Source of the DNA: Clostridium niameyense
GTDB taxonomy: Bacteria; Bacillota; Clostridia; Clostridiales; Clostridiaceae
Direction: 5' to 3'
DNA: 64,000 nt
Assembly (NCBI RefSeq): GCF_001243045.1
Contig: NZ_LN849007.1
Coordinates: forward strand, 586,989 to 650,988
Position 1 is the first letter of the stretch; each line of letters begins with the position of its first letter. This document shows, piece after piece, positions 1 through 9,450 of the stretch. The notes beneath the pieces were generated by a model. The model worked only from the letters and a program-made list of their open reading frames with translations. It made no database searches and was not told the DNA's origin. The translations under genes and the position numbers were made by a program.

Positions 1-428
1 TAGGCATTATAAAAAATCCTTACGCAGGAAGAAATTTTATAAAGTCTACAAAGAAAAAAAGAGAAAAAAATATTAATGTAAAATTAAACATAATAAAACC
101 TATAGTAAAGAATAAAAAGGTTATAGTTATTGATGATTCCATTATAAGAGGGACAAGCAGTAAAAGAATAGTGTATGAGCTAAAAAGGGCAGGAGCTATA
201 GAGGTACATTTTAAAGTAGCATCCCCAAAGGTAGATTTTAACTGTAATTTGGGTATAGATATAAAAAATACAAAAGAATTATTATCTTCAAATAAAAGTT
301 TAGAAGATATGAGGAAATTTATAGGAGCAGATAGCTTAGAATTTTTAAGTTTAGATGCTATGAAAAAATGTTTAAAAGATGTAAATATTTGTACAGGATG
401 CTTTGATGGTATTTATGCAGATAATTAA
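1..428 (+). CDS. purF: PurF-type amidophosphoribosyltransferase, 3' end
   Basis: The reading frame is open from the left edge (codons begin at base 3), so this is the C-terminal part of a longer protein. It shows the PRPP-binding signature VIVIDDSIIRGTSS, the IGADSLEFLSL segment and a Cys-containing tail (ICTGCFDGIYAD) typical of PurF. The family makes 5-phosphoribosylamine from PRPP and glutamine, the first step of purine synthesis. The gene ends 42 bases before thiC. ThiC consumes aminoimidazole ribotide, which derives from phosphoribosylamine. The neighbour therefore suggests a paralogue that feeds thiamine pyrimidine synthesis, but whether the genome has a second purF cannot be seen here. 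The N-terminal glutaminase domain is outside the window. Confidence 0.88.
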   Translation, partial: GIIKNPYAGRNFIKSTKKKREKNINVKLNIIKPIVKNKKVIVIDDSIIRGTSSKRIVYELKRAGAIEVHFKVASPKVDFNCNLGIDIKNTKELLSSNKSLEDMRKFIGADSLEFLSLDAMKKCLKDVNICTGCFDGIYADN

Positions 429-470
429 AAATTATTTATATAAACTTATTTAAGAAAGGGAGTATTTAAT

Positions 471-1784
471 ATGAATTATACAACTCAGATGGATGCTGCT
501 AAGAAGGGTATAGTAACTAAGGAAATGGAAATAGTCTCTAAAAAGGAAAGCATGGATGTAAACAAACTTATGAAATTAGTTGCAGAAGGTAAGATAGCAA
601 TACCTGCTAACAAAAATCATAAAACTTTAGATCCAGAAGGAATAGGTCAGGGACTTAGAACAAAAATAAATGTTAATTTAGGTATATCAAAAGATTGCTG
701 TAATATAGATATGGAACTTGAAAAAGTTAAAAAAGCTATAGATATGAAAGCAGAAGCTATAATGGATTTAAGTTGTTTTGGAAAAACTGAAGAATTTAGA
801 CAAAGACTTATATCTATGTCACCAGCTATTATAGGAACAGTTCCAATATACGATGCAGTAGGTTTTTACGATAAAGAATTAAAAGATATTACTTCAGAAG
901 AATTCTTAAAAGTGGCAGAAAAACATGCTAAAGACGGAGCAGACTTTTTAACTATACATGTAGGTATGAGTAGGGAAACTGCAGAAGTTTTCAAGAGAAA
1001 TGAAAGAAAAATGAATGTAGTATCAAGAGGTGGATCGCTTTTATATGCTTGGATGCAACTAAATGATAAAGAAAATCCATTCTATGAAAGATTTGATGAA
1101 TTACTAGATATATGTGAAAAATATGATGTAACTTTAAGTCTTGGAGATGCTTGTCGTCCAGGATGTATAGATGATTCAACAGATGCAAGTCAAATACAAG
1201 AACTTATAATTTTAGGAGAACTTACAAAAAGAGCTTGGAAGAGAAATGTACAAGTTATAATAGAAGGACCAGGCCATATGACATTAGATGAAATAGAAAC
1301 TAATATGAAAATAGAAAAGAAATTATGTCATGGAGCACCTTTCTATGTATTAGGACCTATAGTTACAGATATAGCACCTGGATATGATCATATAACATCA
1401 GCCATAGGTGGGGCTATGGCAGCCACTTACGGAGCAGATTTTCTATGCTATGTAACACCAGCAGAACATTTAAGACTTCCTAATTTAGATGATATGAAGG
1501 AAGGGATAATAGCATCTAAAATAGCAGCACATGTAGCAGATTTGGCAAAAGGTATAAAGGGTGCAAAAGAAATGGACAACAAGATGGCAGATGCTAGAAG
1601 AATTTTTGATTGGGAAGAGATGTTTAAATTAGCTATAGATCCGGAAAAACCTAGAAAATATAGAGAAGAATCTCAGGCTCAAAGTAAGGATTCTTGTACA
1701 ATGTGTGGAAAAATGTGTGCAGTAAGAAATATGAATAGAGTTATAGAAGGCAGAGATTTAAATATGTTAAGAGAAGATGACTAA
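471..1784 (+). CDS. thiC: phosphomethylpyrimidine synthase (HMP-P synthase)
   Basis: A radical-SAM enzyme that rearranges aminoimidazole ribotide to HMP phosphate, the thiamine pyrimidine. The 437-residue protein shows family blocks: IPANKNH near residue 45, [47 protein letters not shown] and CYVTPAEHL. The C-terminal cluster motif reads CTMCGKMC, spacing C-x2-C-x3-C, one residue shorter than the C-x2-C-x4-C of the E. coli enzyme. It is shorter than proteobacterial ThiC, which carries an extra N-terminal region. It follows a PurF-type gene and precedes a TatD gene in the same direction. The alternative is a ThiC paralogue of the BzaF (hydroxybenzimidazole synthase) type. Thiamine transport genes downstream favour ThiC. 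Confidence 0.85.
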   Translation: MNYTTQMDAAKKGIVTKEMEIVSKKESMDVNKLMKLVAEGKIAIPANKNHKTLDPEGIGQGLRTKINVNLGISKDCCNIDMELEKVKKAIDMKAEAIMDLSCFGKTEEFRQRLISMSPAIIGTVPIYDAVGFYDKELKDITSEEFLKVAEKHAKDGADFLTIHVGMSRETAEVFKRNERKMNVVSRGGSLLYAWMQLNDKENPFYERFDELLDICEKYDVTLSLGDACRPGCIDDSTDASQIQELIILGELTKRAWKRNVQVIIEGPGHMTLDEIETNMKIEKKLCHGAPFYVLGPIVTDIAPGYDHITSAIGGAMAATYGADFLCYVTPAEHLRLPNLDDMKEGIIASKIAAHVADLAKGIKGAKEMDNKMADARRIFDWEEMFKLAIDPEKPRKYREESQAQSKDSCTMCGKMCAVRNMNRVIEGRDLNMLREDD

Positions 1785-1805
1785 TTAAAAGGAAGTAGAT
1801 TAACA

Positions 1806-2573
1806 ATGTATGTAGATGCACATACTCATTTATCTAATTATAGAGATAAGAATAAAATAAATGAAGCTTTGAAATGTATAAATGAACATAAAATATATAC
1901 TGTAGATAATTCTATGGAATTGATAGACTATAAAGAAAGTTTAAAATATAGAGATATAAGCAAATATATTATTCCAAGTTTTGGAATACATCCTTGGAAA
2001 GCTTATGATTATATAGATAAATTGCAAGAGTTAGATTTTTATATAAATGATACGCCAATAATTGGTGAAATAGGTTTGGACTTTCATTGGGTTAAGGATA
2101 AGGCAAAGTATGAAAGTCAAATAAAAGTATTTAAATATTTTTTAAAGAAAGAAAAAGAACAGAATAAAATAATAAATATTCATACTAAAGGTGCAGAAAA
2201 AGAAATAATAGAACTTTTGGATGAGTATAATATGGAGAAAGTTATAGTACATTGGTTTTCAGGGGAAAAAGAAGAATTACAGGAAATGATAAAAAGAGGG
2301 TATTATTTTACTGTCAGTAGTGAAGTGTTTTATTCTAATAAAATAAAATCCATTGCCAGGGAAATACCTATAGATAGGCTGTTAACTGAAACTGATGGAC
2401 CAGAATCTGAAAACTGGTTAAGTGGAAAGTTCCCTATGCCATCTATAATATCTTCTATAGTGTATTCCTTAGGGGAAATAAGAAACTTAGAAGAAGAGGA
2501 AGTAAGAATAAATGTATTAAAAAATTTTAATGATTTTATATTAAAGGATAGTAGTATTTTTGACAAATTATAG
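1806..2573 (+). CDS. TatD family metal-dependent hydrolase
   Basis: A 255-residue TIM-barrel hydrolase of the TatD DNase family. Metal-ligand motifs are in order: DAHTHL at residue 4, GIHPW, IGEIGLDFHW, IHTKG, VIVHWFSG and LLTETDGP. The family are Mg-dependent nucleases or amidohydrolase-like enzymes, and the substrate cannot be read from sequence. It starts 21 bases after thiC and is very likely co-transcribed with it. It is smaller and more divergent than housekeeping TatD next to metG. A role in thiamine metabolism is possible only by association. Confidence 0.85.
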   Translation: MYVDAHTHLSNYRDKNKINEALKCINEHKIYTVDNSMELIDYKESLKYRDISKYIIPSFGIHPWKAYDYIDKLQELDFYINDTPIIGEIGLDFHWVKDKAKYESQIKVFKYFLKKEKEQNKIINIHTKGAEKEIIELLDEYNMEKVIVHWFSGEKEELQEMIKRGYYFTVSSEVFYSNKIKSIAREIPIDRLLTETDGPESENWLSGKFPMPSIISSIVYSLGEIRNLEEEEVRINVLKNFNDFILKDSSIFDKL

Positions 2574-2600
2574 TCTAATAAACTAAAATCAAATAAATTT

Positions 2601-2647
2601 CAATTAAAGGAGTGTTCAAAGTTAATTTTAAGATAGTCCTTTAATTG
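2601..2647. repeat. 11-bp perfect inverted repeat upstream of TPP riboswitch
   Basis: CAATTAAAGGA (2601-2611) is repeated inverted as TCCTTTAATTG (2637-2647). The right arm overlaps the -35 hexamer of the riboswitch promoter. No T-run follows on either strand, so it is not a typical intrinsic terminator. It could be an operator or an end-of-mRNA hairpin for the thiC operon. Confidence 0.5.
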
Positions 2648-2673
2648 ACAATAGGAATTTTATTATGTAACAT
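2645..2673 (+). promoter_or_regulatory. sigma-A promoter of the thiamine-precursor transporter operon
   Basis: TTGACA (2645-2650), 17-base spacer, TAACAT (2668-2673). It lies about 27 bases before the TPP aptamer. Confidence 0.6.
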
Positions 2674-2699
2674 ATTAGAGGAAAACAATTTCACAAAAC

Positions 2700-2786
2700 A
2701 GGGGAACTAATAAATTGGTTGAGAGGAAGAGTGTTATCTTCGACCCTTATAACCTGGACTGGGTAATGCCAGCGGAGGGAGAATAT
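2700..2786 (+). ncRNA. TPP riboswitch (THI element)
   Basis: It contains the conserved pyrimidine-side GGTTGAGAGG and CGACCCTT and the pyrophosphate-side segment ACTGGGTAATGCCAGCGG followed by AGGGA. An intrinsic terminator follows at once, so high TPP should switch off the downstream ABC operon by premature termination. Confidence 0.95.
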
Positions 2787-2795
2787 TTGTATAAT

Positions 2796-2830
2796 AAACT
2801 CTTTTTTCTTCCTTAGAAAAAGAGTTTTTA
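2796..2830 (+). terminator. riboswitch expression-platform terminator
   Basis: An 11-bp stem AAACTCTTTTT / AAAAAGAGTTT closed by a 10-base loop, followed by a T-rich tail. Confidence 0.85.
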
Positions 2831-2887
2831 TTTTATGAAACAAAATATTAAAAAGAGACATGCTTATTATAATAAGGAGGAATTAAA

Positions 2888-3178
2888 ATGGCAAATGTAA
2901 ATTTAAGCTTGCAGGTGTTACCAGTAGTTAAAGAAGCTGATATTTATCCTGTAGTGGATAAGGTTATAGAACTTATAGAAGCATCGGGGGTTAAATATGA
3001 AGTGGGAGCTATGGAAACTACTATGGAGGGAGAATTTGATGTATTATTAGATATTGTTAAAAAATCTCAAGATATATGTATAAATGAAGGTGCCTCTAGG
3101 GTAATTTCAGTAGTAAAAATAGACTACAAAAAAGAAGGCGTGACTATGGATGAAAAAACATATAAATACAGAAAATAA
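2888..3178 (+). CDS. thiamine-binding domain protein (MTH1187/YkoF-like, DUF77)
   Basis: A 96-residue protein of the MTH1187/YkoF thiamine-binding family: VNLSLQVLP at the start, YPVVDKVIELIEASGVKYEVG, then MEGEFDVLLDIVKKSQ. Members bind thiamine or its pyrimidine in the cytoplasm and often sit with thiamine-precursor transporters. It is the first gene of the TPP-riboswitch operon, with a good AAGGAGGAA site. Its last 29 bases overlap the permease gene, implying translational coupling. Its exact role in this operon is inferred. Confidence 0.85.
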   Translation: MANVNLSLQVLPVVKEADIYPVVDKVIELIEASGVKYEVGAMETTMEGEFDVLLDIVKKSQDICINEGASRVISVVKIDYKKEGVTMDEKTYKYRK

Positions 3179-3923
3179 AGCTATACCTATTTTATTTCAA
3201 ATGATTTTAATCGGAATATGGCAAATAGTAGTAGATGAAGGGAATATACCTAAGTATATTTTGGTATCCCCTAAGGATATAGTAATTACATTATTTAAAA
3301 TATTACCTAATATAAAATCTCATATATATATAACTTTGAAAGAAGCCATGCTGGGATTTTTTATATCTATAATTTTAGCATTAATTATTGTTATATTAAT
3401 GGATAATATAACAATAATTAAGAAATCGCTATATCCAATACTTATAATATCTCAAACTGTTCCAGTAATTGCAGTAGCACCACTTTTTATAATGTGGTTT
3501 GGTTTTGGAATGTTACCCAAAGTTATATCTGTAATTTTAGTATGCTTTTTTCCAATTGTTATAAGTCTTTTGGATGGATTGGATTCTGTAGATAAAGATA
3601 TGGTAAATTTACTTTATTCTATGGGAGCTAATAAAATACAAATATTTAAATATGTAAAATTCCCAGCTTCTATGACTAACTTTTTCTCCGGACTTAGAAT
3701 AGCAGCTACATATAGTATAATGGGAGCCGTTATAGGTGAATGGCTAGGGGGAGATGTAGGTCTCGGAGTATATATGTTAAGGGTTAAACGTTCCTATGCC
3801 TTAGATAAGGTATTTGCTGTTATATTAATTATAATAGCTCTTAGTATGGCATTATTTGGTTTACTTTTTTTAATACAGAATATATTAACTCCATGGCATA
3901 AAGAATTAAAAAATAAAGTTTAA
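3150..3923 (+). CDS. thiX: ABC transporter permease, thiamine pyrimidine precursor
   Basis: A 257-residue integral membrane protein with about six hydrophobic segments. Its BPD_transp_1 loop reads [29 protein letters not shown], the ATPase-contact EAA motif. It belongs to the SsuC/TauC/ThiX permease group. Its place behind a TPP riboswitch and beside a THI5-like binding protein points to uptake of HMP or formylaminopyrimidine rather than sulfonates. The start overlaps the preceding gene. A later start cannot be excluded. Confidence 0.85.
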   Translation: MKKHINTENKAIPILFQMILIGIWQIVVDEGNIPKYILVSPKDIVITLFKILPNIKSHIYITLKEAMLGFFISIILALIIVILMDNITIIKKSLYPILIISQTVPVIAVAPLFIMWFGFGMLPKVISVILVCFFPIVISLLDGLDSVDKDMVNLLYSMGANKIQIFKYVKFPASMTNFFSGLRIAATYSIMGAVIGEWLGGDVGLGVYMLRVKRSYALDKVFAVILIIIALSMALFGLLFLIQNILTPWHKELKNKV

Positions 3924-3942
3924 AAAACTAGGAGGGATTTTT

Positions 3943-4953
3943 TTGAAAAAGAAAATAGCGTTATTGTTAACAGCTATGCTTAGTATAGGTCTTTTAGCAG
4001 GTTGCGGTAATTCCAATGAGGCGAAAAAAAATACAGATAAAAAAGAATTAAAAAAGGTAAAGGTTATATTAGATTGGCTTCCAAATACTAATCATACAGG
4101 CCTTTATGTAGCAAAGGACAAAGGATATTATAAAGAACAAGGTTTAGATGTAGAAATAATACAACCGTCAGAAGGGGGAACTTCAAGTTTAATTGCAGCA
4201 GGTAAAGGTGATTTTGGAATAAGCTATCAAGAAGATGTAACTTATGCAAGAACAGCAAAAGAACCATTACCTATAAGGGCTATAGCTACTGTAATCCAAC
4301 ATAATACTTCAGGTTTTGCAGCTCCAAAGGATAAAAGTATAAAAACGCCAAAAGATTTTGAAGGAAAAGTTTATGGAGGATGGGGTTCACCATCAGAAAA
4401 AGCTATATTAAAAGCTATAATGGAAAAGGATGGGGCTGATTTTTCTAAATTAAAAATGGTAGACGTGGGTTCTGATGATTTCTTTGCAGCCACAAAGAAA
4501 AATGTAGACTTTGCTTGGATATTTGAGGGTTGGACAGGAGTAGATGCTAAGCTTAAAAATGTACCTTTAGATTATATAGAACTTAGAAAATTAAATAAGG
4601 ATTTAGATTATTATACACCAGTTATAATAGCTAATGAAAGTTTATTAAAAAAAGATCCAGAAATGGTTAAAAAGTTTATGAAAGCCACCACAAAAGGTTA
4701 TAACTATTGTATAGATAATCCAGAAGATTCAGCTAAGATTTTAGTTAAAAACGTTCCAGAGATAGATGAAAAACTTGCAATAGAAAGTCAAAAATATTTA
4801 AAAGATAAATATAAGGCAGATGCGAATAGATGGGGAGAAATGAAGGAAAGTGTATGGGCAAACTATACAAAGTTTCTTTTAGATAATAAATTAATAGATA
4901 AAAATATGAATGTGAAAGAAGCATTTACGAATGAGTACTTACCAGAAAAATAA
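3943..4953 (+). CDS. thiY: ABC transporter substrate-binding lipoprotein, THI5/NMT1-like
   Basis: A 336-residue lipoprotein with a TTG start 5 bases after a strong GGAGGG site. Signal peptide with lipobox LLAGC near residue 20, then the NMT1/THI5 domain: [29 protein letters not shown] and [11 protein letters not shown]. The family delivers thiamine pyrimidine precursors (HMP, or formylaminopyrimidine from degraded thiamine) to the permease. It is anchored on the outer face of the membrane. Overlap with the ATPase gene is 23 bases. Confidence 0.9.
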   Translation: MKKKIALLLTAMLSIGLLAGCGNSNEAKKNTDKKELKKVKVILDWLPNTNHTGLYVAKDKGYYKEQGLDVEIIQPSEGGTSSLIAAGKGDFGISYQEDVTYARTAKEPLPIRAIATVIQHNTSGFAAPKDKSIKTPKDFEGKVYGGWGSPSEKAILKAIMEKDGADFSKLKMVDVGSDDFFAATKKNVDFAWIFEGWTGVDAKLKNVPLDYIELRKLNKDLDYYTPVIIANESLLKKDPEMVKKFMKATTKGYNYCIDNPEDSAKILVKNVPEIDEKLAIESQKYLKDKYKADANRWGEMKESVWANYTKFLLDNKLIDKNMNVKEAFTNEYLPEK

Positions 4954-5680
4954 ATTAGAGGTTAAAAATATAGAAAAGTCTTTTGATAATAATTTAATAG
5001 TAAAAGATTTATCTTTTTATGTAGGAGAAAATGAGTTTGTAAGTCTTTTAGGTCCTTCAGGTTGTGGAAAAAGTACAATTTTTAATATTATTGCAGGTCT
5101 TTTAAGAGCAGAAGAAGGAAAAGTAACTATGGATGGAGAAGACTATACAGGTAAGGTTGGAAGAGTAAGTTATATGCATCAGAAAGACTTACTTCTACCT
5201 TGGAAAAAAGTAATAGATAATGCTGCTATACCTCTTGTAGTAAGAGGTAAGAAAAAAAATGAAGCTAGAAAAGAAGTGGAAAAGTATTTTCATACTTTTG
5301 GATTGGAGGGTTTTGAATATAATTATCCTTTTCAATTATCCGGGGGTATGAGACAAAGGGTTGCACTTTTGAGAACCTATATGTTCTCAAAAGATATTAT
5401 GCTTTTAGATGAACCCTTTGGGGCATTAGATGCTATAACCAGATCAAAAATGCATTATTGGCTTCTAAATGTAGTAAAAGAGTTAAATACTACTATATTA
5501 TTTATAACTCATGATATTGAAGAAGCTATACTTTTATCAGATAGAATATATGTTTTATCTGATAAACCAGCAACTATAAAAGAAGAAATAGTTGTAGATT
5601 TACCTTCACAAAGAAAAAAAGACATTGTAACATCTTCTAAATTTAATGAGATTAAAAGAAAAATAATTAATGCACTTTAG
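4931..5680 (+). CDS. thiZ: ABC transporter ATPase, thiamine pyrimidine precursor
   Basis: A 249-residue ATPase with Walker [10 protein letters not shown] (residues 41-49), Q-loop [11 protein letters not shown], signature LSGGMRQRV, Walker [13 protein letters not shown] and switch His in THDIEEA. It is the last gene of the riboswitch-controlled operon, followed by a terminator, and energises the ThiX-like permease. Confidence 0.9.
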   Translation: MSTYQKNKLEVKNIEKSFDNNLIVKDLSFYVGENEFVSLLGPSGCGKSTIFNIIAGLLRAEEGKVTMDGEDYTGKVGRVSYMHQKDLLLPWKKVIDNAAIPLVVRGKKKNEARKEVEKYFHTFGLEGFEYNYPFQLSGGMRQRVALLRTYMFSKDIMLLDEPFGALDAITRSKMHYWLLNVVKELNTTILFITHDIEEAILLSDRIYVLSDKPATIKEEIVVDLPSQRKKDIVTSSKFNEIKRKIINAL

Positions 5681-5686
5681 AATTTT

Positions 5687-5713
5687 CCCCTACATATGTA
5701 GGGGATTTTTTTT
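5687..5713 (+). terminator. terminator after the thiamine-precursor transporter operon
   Basis: CCCCTACATATGTAGGGG palindrome followed by a run of nine T with one leading A. Confidence 0.9.
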
Positions 5714-5781
5714 ACAAAATGCACATTGCTTGTTGTAGTAAATTTTACAAATATATATAATTATTATTAAGGAGTGATACT

Positions 5782-6270
5782 ATGTTTAATATAGAAGATT
5801 TTAAAAATTTAACTCAAGAGCAAAAGTATAAAAATATGCTTTTATTTTTAAAAGGACAACTACAGGGAGAAGAAGATATTATAGCAAATTTAAGCAATGC
5901 TTCAGCTATTGTGATGGCTATGACAGAGGAAATAAATTGGGCTGGATTTTATTTATTAAAAGATGAGGAACTAATTTTAGGTCCTTTCCAAGGAATGCCG
6001 GCTTGTAACAGAATAAAAGTAGGATTAGGGGTTTGTGGTGTAGCTGTTAAAGATAAAAGAATACAAAGAGTAGAAGATGTACATAAATTTGAAGGTCATA
6101 TAGCTTGTGATGCTCTAACTAGATCAGAGCTAGTAGTTCCTATAATTAAAGAAGGTAGGGTTTTGGGAGTATTAGATTTAGACAGTACAAAGATCAATAG
6201 ATTTACAGCAGTGGATGAAAAATATTTTAAAGAATTTGTAGATATTCTTGTAAATAATATAAATTTCTAA
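5782..6270 (+). CDS. msrC: free methionine-(R)-sulfoxide reductase, GAF domain
   Basis: A 162-residue single-domain GAF protein. Motifs WAGFYLL, GPFQGMPACNRI, GVCGVAV and FEGHIACDALTRSELVVPI match fRMsr (YebR/MsrC). The three cysteines that form the catalytic and resolving set lie at residues 75, 85 and 109. The enzyme reduces free Met-R-sulfoxide in the cytoplasm using thioredoxin. It sits alone, with a 26-base gap to the next gene, so weak co-transcription is possible. Confidence 0.9.
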   Translation: MFNIEDFKNLTQEQKYKNMLLFLKGQLQGEEDIIANLSNASAIVMAMTEEINWAGFYLLKDEELILGPFQGMPACNRIKVGLGVCGVAVKDKRIQRVEDVHKFEGHIACDALTRSELVVPIIKEGRVLGVLDLDSTKINRFTAVDEKYFKEFVDILVNNINF

Positions 6271-6295
6271 TAATGCATACTAAGGGGGAATATTT

Positions 6296-7930
6296 ATGTC
6301 AATAAAAGAAAATATAATGAAGACTTTAGATAGATTAGTAAAAGTACCAAGTATATCAGGGACAGAAAAAGAAAATTTAGCATCTAAAGAGATATATAGC
6401 ATATTAAAAGAAATTCCATATTTTCATGAGCACAAAGAAAGTGTACAGATAAATAAGATAGATAAAGATAGCTTTAATAGAGGATTTGTATCAGCATTTT
6501 TACAAGGAAAGAATCCTAAAAACAAAGATGTTATAATATTATGTGGACATTTTGACGTAGTAGATATAGGAGAATTTGGTTCTCTTAAAGATGTAGCTTT
6601 TGATTTTGAAAAATGTACAGAACAAATAAACAAGTTATCTTTGGATGAAGATACAATAAAGGATTTAAATTCTAAAGAGTGGATATTTGGACGTGGTACT
6701 GCAGATATGAAATATGGATTAGCTTTATACATAGAAATTCTAAGAGAACTTTCAAAAGAGGGAAACTTCAATGGAAATATTTTATTTTTAGCAGTACCGG
6801 GAGAAGAAAGTAATTCAGAAGGTATGCTAGGAGCTGCACCATATTTATCTAAACTGCAAGATGAAGGATTTAATTTTAAAGGACTGTTTCTTTCGGAATG
6901 TTGTACGCCAAAATATATAGGCGATGAGGTTAAAAAAATATATTTAGGTTCAGTAGGAAAAATTATGCCTTTATTTTTCTGTGTAGGAAAAGCTACACAT
7001 GTAGGAAACCCCTTTGGTGGACTTAATCCTAATTTGTTAGTTTCAGAAATAAATAAACTTATGGAGGTTAATATAGAATTAAGTGATAGTTGGAAGCAGG
7101 ATATAACACCTCCACCAGTTTGTTTGAAACAAGAGGATTTAAAAGATTTATATTCAGTACAAAGCCCATTGTATTCATATTCTTATTATAATTTGTTAAC
7201 ATTAAAGTGGACACCAGAAGAAATTATGAAAAAATTAAAAAACATAGCTTATGAGGCTTTTGAAAATACAGTGAATATAATCAATAAAAACTATCAAAAG
7301 TATGAAAAACTTTGTGGTGGAGATAATACTAATAATTTAGATATACAGCCTAAAATTTTAACTTACGAGGAACTTTATACTGAAGTTAAAAGTATAGATA
7401 AAAATTTTGAAAAGCAGTTAAACAAGAAAATAGATATATGGAAAAATGAAAAGTTGGACAATCAAACTATAGGTGTAAAAATAATAGAAGAAACTTTTGA
7501 AAAATATCCAAATAAAGAGCCAGCAATTATAATCGCTTATAATGTTCCCTATTATCCTCATAAATATTTAAACACAAGTAATCCACAATGTGAACAGTTT
7601 TTGAAATATTTGGATGAAACTTTAAAGTTTGCTAAAGAAAAATATAACTTAAATATTGAAAAAGAAAATTTCTTTATGGGTATAAGTGACTTGAGTTATA
7701 CTGGATTGGAATATGGATTTAATATAGAGAGTGTATGTAATAACATGCCTGGTATAGGAAATACTTATATATTTCCTGAAAAAGATCTTAAAAATATAAA
7801 TATTCCGTCTGTAGTCTTCGGCGGTTTTGGTAAGGATTTTCATAAGTATACAGAAAGATTGAATATTCCTTATTCTATGGATATAGTTCCAGAACTCTAT
7901 ATGCATATTTTAAATAAAATGCTTAAATAG
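6296..7930 (+). CDS. M20 family peptidase, RocB-like
   Basis: A 544-residue zinc hydrolase of the M20 family, longer than DapE or ArgE and resembling RocB of arginine catabolism. Motifs: CGHFDVVDIG near residue 82 (first metal His and Asp), GRGTADMKYGLA (bridging Asp) and VPGEESNSEG (catalytic and metal Glu pair). It is cytoplasmic with no signal peptide. RocB is linked to arginine use, but its reaction is not established, so the substrate is left open. No other arginine genes are adjacent. Confidence 0.75.
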   Translation: MSIKENIMKTLDRLVKVPSISGTEKENLASKEIYSILKEIPYFHEHKESVQINKIDKDSFNRGFVSAFLQGKNPKNKDVIILCGHFDVVDIGEFGSLKDVAFDFEKCTEQINKLSLDEDTIKDLNSKEWIFGRGTADMKYGLALYIEILRELSKEGNFNGNILFLAVPGEESNSEGMLGAAPYLSKLQDEGFNFKGLFLSECCTPKYIGDEVKKIYLGSVGKIMPLFFCVGKATHVGNPFGGLNPNLLVSEINKLMEVNIELSDSWKQDITPPPVCLKQEDLKDLYSVQSPLYSYSYYNLLTLKWTPEEIMKKLKNIAYEAFENTVNIINKNYQKYEKLCGGDNTNNLDIQPKILTYEELYTEVKSIDKNFEKQLNKKIDIWKNEKLDNQTIGVKIIEETFEKYPNKEPAIIIAYNVPYYPHKYLNTSNPQCEQFLKYLDETLKFAKEKYNLNIEKENFFMGISDLSYTGLEYGFNIESVCNNMPGIGNTYIFPEKDLKNINIPSVVFGGFGKDFHKYTERLNIPYSMDIVPELYMHILNKMLK

Positions 7931-7944
7931 TCATAAATTTATTA

Positions 7945-7973
7945 TTGACAAATAATTATTAGCACAATAAAAT
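7945..7973 (+). promoter_or_regulatory. sigma-A promoter of mnmA
   Basis: TTGACA (7945-7950), 17-base spacer, TAAAAT (7968-7973). It leaves a leader of about 50 bases before the mnmA start. Confidence 0.6.
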
Positions 7974-8027
7974 AATAACATATCCTATCAGATTACTCTG
8001 AATTACAATAAGAAGTTAGGTGATAAA

Positions 8028-9089
8028 ATGTCAAAAGGTACAGTAGCTTTAGGAATGAGTGGAGGAGTAGATAGTTCAGTATCTGCTTATTTACTAAAGG
8101 AAGAAGGATACAATGTTATAGGGATTAATATGAGTCTTTGGAATGATGAAACTAAAAAATACTGTAATACTAAAGCTATAGAAGATGCTAAAAGAGTTGC
8201 AGATAAATTAAATATTCCTTTTTATGTAGTAGATCTAAAAAAAGAATTTAGAGAAAATGTAATAGACTATTTTATAGATGAATATTTAAGTGGAAGAACT
8301 CCTAACCCATGTGTAGCTTGTAATAAATTTATAAAATTTGAAGCTTTTTATGAAAAAGCTAAAGAACTTGGAGCAGACTATATGGCTACAGGTCATTACG
8401 CTAGAATAGAAGATAGAAATGGAAGAAAGCTCATAGTAAAATCAGAAGATGATAAAAAAGATCAAACTTATATGATGTATAATTTAAAACAATATCAACT
8501 AGAAAGAACATTAATGCCTTGTGGTAAATATAAAAAAGATCATATAAGAAAAATAGCAGAAGTCATTGGATTAGAAGTTCATAATAAAAAAGATAGTCAA
8601 GAAATATGCTTCATTCCAGACAATGACCATGGTGCATTTATAAAAAGAGTTTATAAAAAAGGAATAAATCCTGGAAATTTTGTAGATAAAGAAGGAAATA
8701 TATTAGGAAAGCATAAAGGAATAATATATTATACAATAGGTCAAAGAAAAGGACTTGGATTATCTATGGGAAAACCCGTGTATGTTATAGATATAAATCC
8801 TTGGAAAAATGAAGTAGTTATAGGGGAGGAAGAGGATATATTTAAAACAGAACTTTTAGCTAAAAATACGAACTTTATTCCCTTTGATAGGTTAGAGGAA
8901 ACTATGGAACTTCAAGCTAAAGTTAGATATTCTGGTAAACCTTCAGAAGCTCTAATAGTTCCATTAAAAGATAATAAGGTTAAAGTTATATTTAAAGATA
9001 AACAAAGAGCTATAACTAAAGGACAATCTGTAGTTTTCTATGATAAAGATATGTTAGTTGGTGGGGGAGTTATAGAAAAAAGTTTATAA
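8028..9089 (+). CDS. mnmA: tRNA-specific 2-thiouridylase
   Basis: A 353-residue enzyme that adds sulfur to U34 of Lys, Glu and Gln tRNAs. The PP-loop [15 protein letters not shown] is at residues 9-23, the catalytic cysteine lies in NPCVACN and the second in SQEICFIP. Length is normal for the family. The gene stands alone with its own promoter and terminator. It is not next to a cysteine desulfurase, so the sulfur donor must be encoded elsewhere. Confidence 0.95.
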   Translation: MSKGTVALGMSGGVDSSVSAYLLKEEGYNVIGINMSLWNDETKKYCNTKAIEDAKRVADKLNIPFYVVDLKKEFRENVIDYFIDEYLSGRTPNPCVACNKFIKFEAFYEKAKELGADYMATGHYARIEDRNGRKLIVKSEDDKKDQTYMMYNLKQYQLERTLMPCGKYKKDHIRKIAEVIGLEVHNKKDSQEICFIPDNDHGAFIKRVYKKGINPGNFVDKEGNILGKHKGIIYYTIGQRKGLGLSMGKPVYVIDINPWKNEVVIGEEEDIFKTELLAKNTNFIPFDRLEETMELQAKVRYSGKPSEALIVPLKDNKVKVIFKDKQRAITKGQSVVFYDKDMLVGGGVIEKSL

Positions 9090-9095
9090 AATATT

Positions 9096-9121
9096 AAAAA
9101 GCCACTAAAGTGGCTTTTTTT
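9096..9121 (+). terminator. mnmA terminator
   Basis: AAAAAGCCACT / AGTGGCTTTTTTT hairpin with a 4-base loop. Confidence 0.9.
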
Positions 9122-9299
9122 AGTTGATACAAAACGTTTACATTAAATCCGAAATAATCAACTTAAAGGGTTTACATTAAATTCTTAAAAACATGAAAAG
9201 AATGAAAAAATGAAAAGAATAAAAATTTATTTTTCTATGTGACAATTAATATTATAATATAAATTTATTATAATTGCTATAGAAAATATGAATTTTTAT

Positions 9300-9387
9300 A
9301 AAAAAAATCCGCATAAATATTATGCGGAGGGGAGTAATGGGTTTATAATTATAGGGTTATCAACAATAAATAATTAAATATTTATCA
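9300..9387 (-). ncRNA. candidate small RNA with C-rich anti-Shine-Dalgarno stretch
   Basis: A complete minus-strand transcription unit with no coding potential. A sigma-A-like promoter lies at 9393-9421. About 65 bases downstream is a 9-bp hairpin (TCCGCATAA / TTATGCGGA, 9308-9328) followed directly by eight U (9300-9307), a textbook intrinsic terminator. The predicted RNA is about 85 nt. Just 5' of the terminator stem it carries CCCATTACTCCCCTCC, complementary to a strong Shine-Dalgarno region. Such C-rich loops are the seed of several Firmicute small RNAs. The family is not recognised. Confidence 0.55.
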
Positions 9388-9392
9388 ATTTA

Positions 9393-9421
9393 ATGATAAC
9401 ATTTTAACATAAGTAAGTCAA
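9393..9421 (-). promoter_or_regulatory. minus-strand promoter of the candidate small RNA
   Basis: Read on the minus strand: TTGACT (9421-9416), 17-base spacer, TATCAT (9398-9393). The spacer is almost the same as that of the divergent promoter at 9451-9479. Confidence 0.6.
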
Positions 9422-9450
9422 TATTTAAAAGATTTTAAATAAATAAATAA

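Noticed and set aside
991..1188. Minus-strand open frame inside thiC
   Set aside because: It is antisense to a well-conserved gene, has no ribosome site and a low-complexity translation.
9309..9327. Hairpin as a plus-strand terminator
   Set aside because: The plus strand continues AGGGGAGTAATGGG without T-run; the T-tract exists only on the minus strand.
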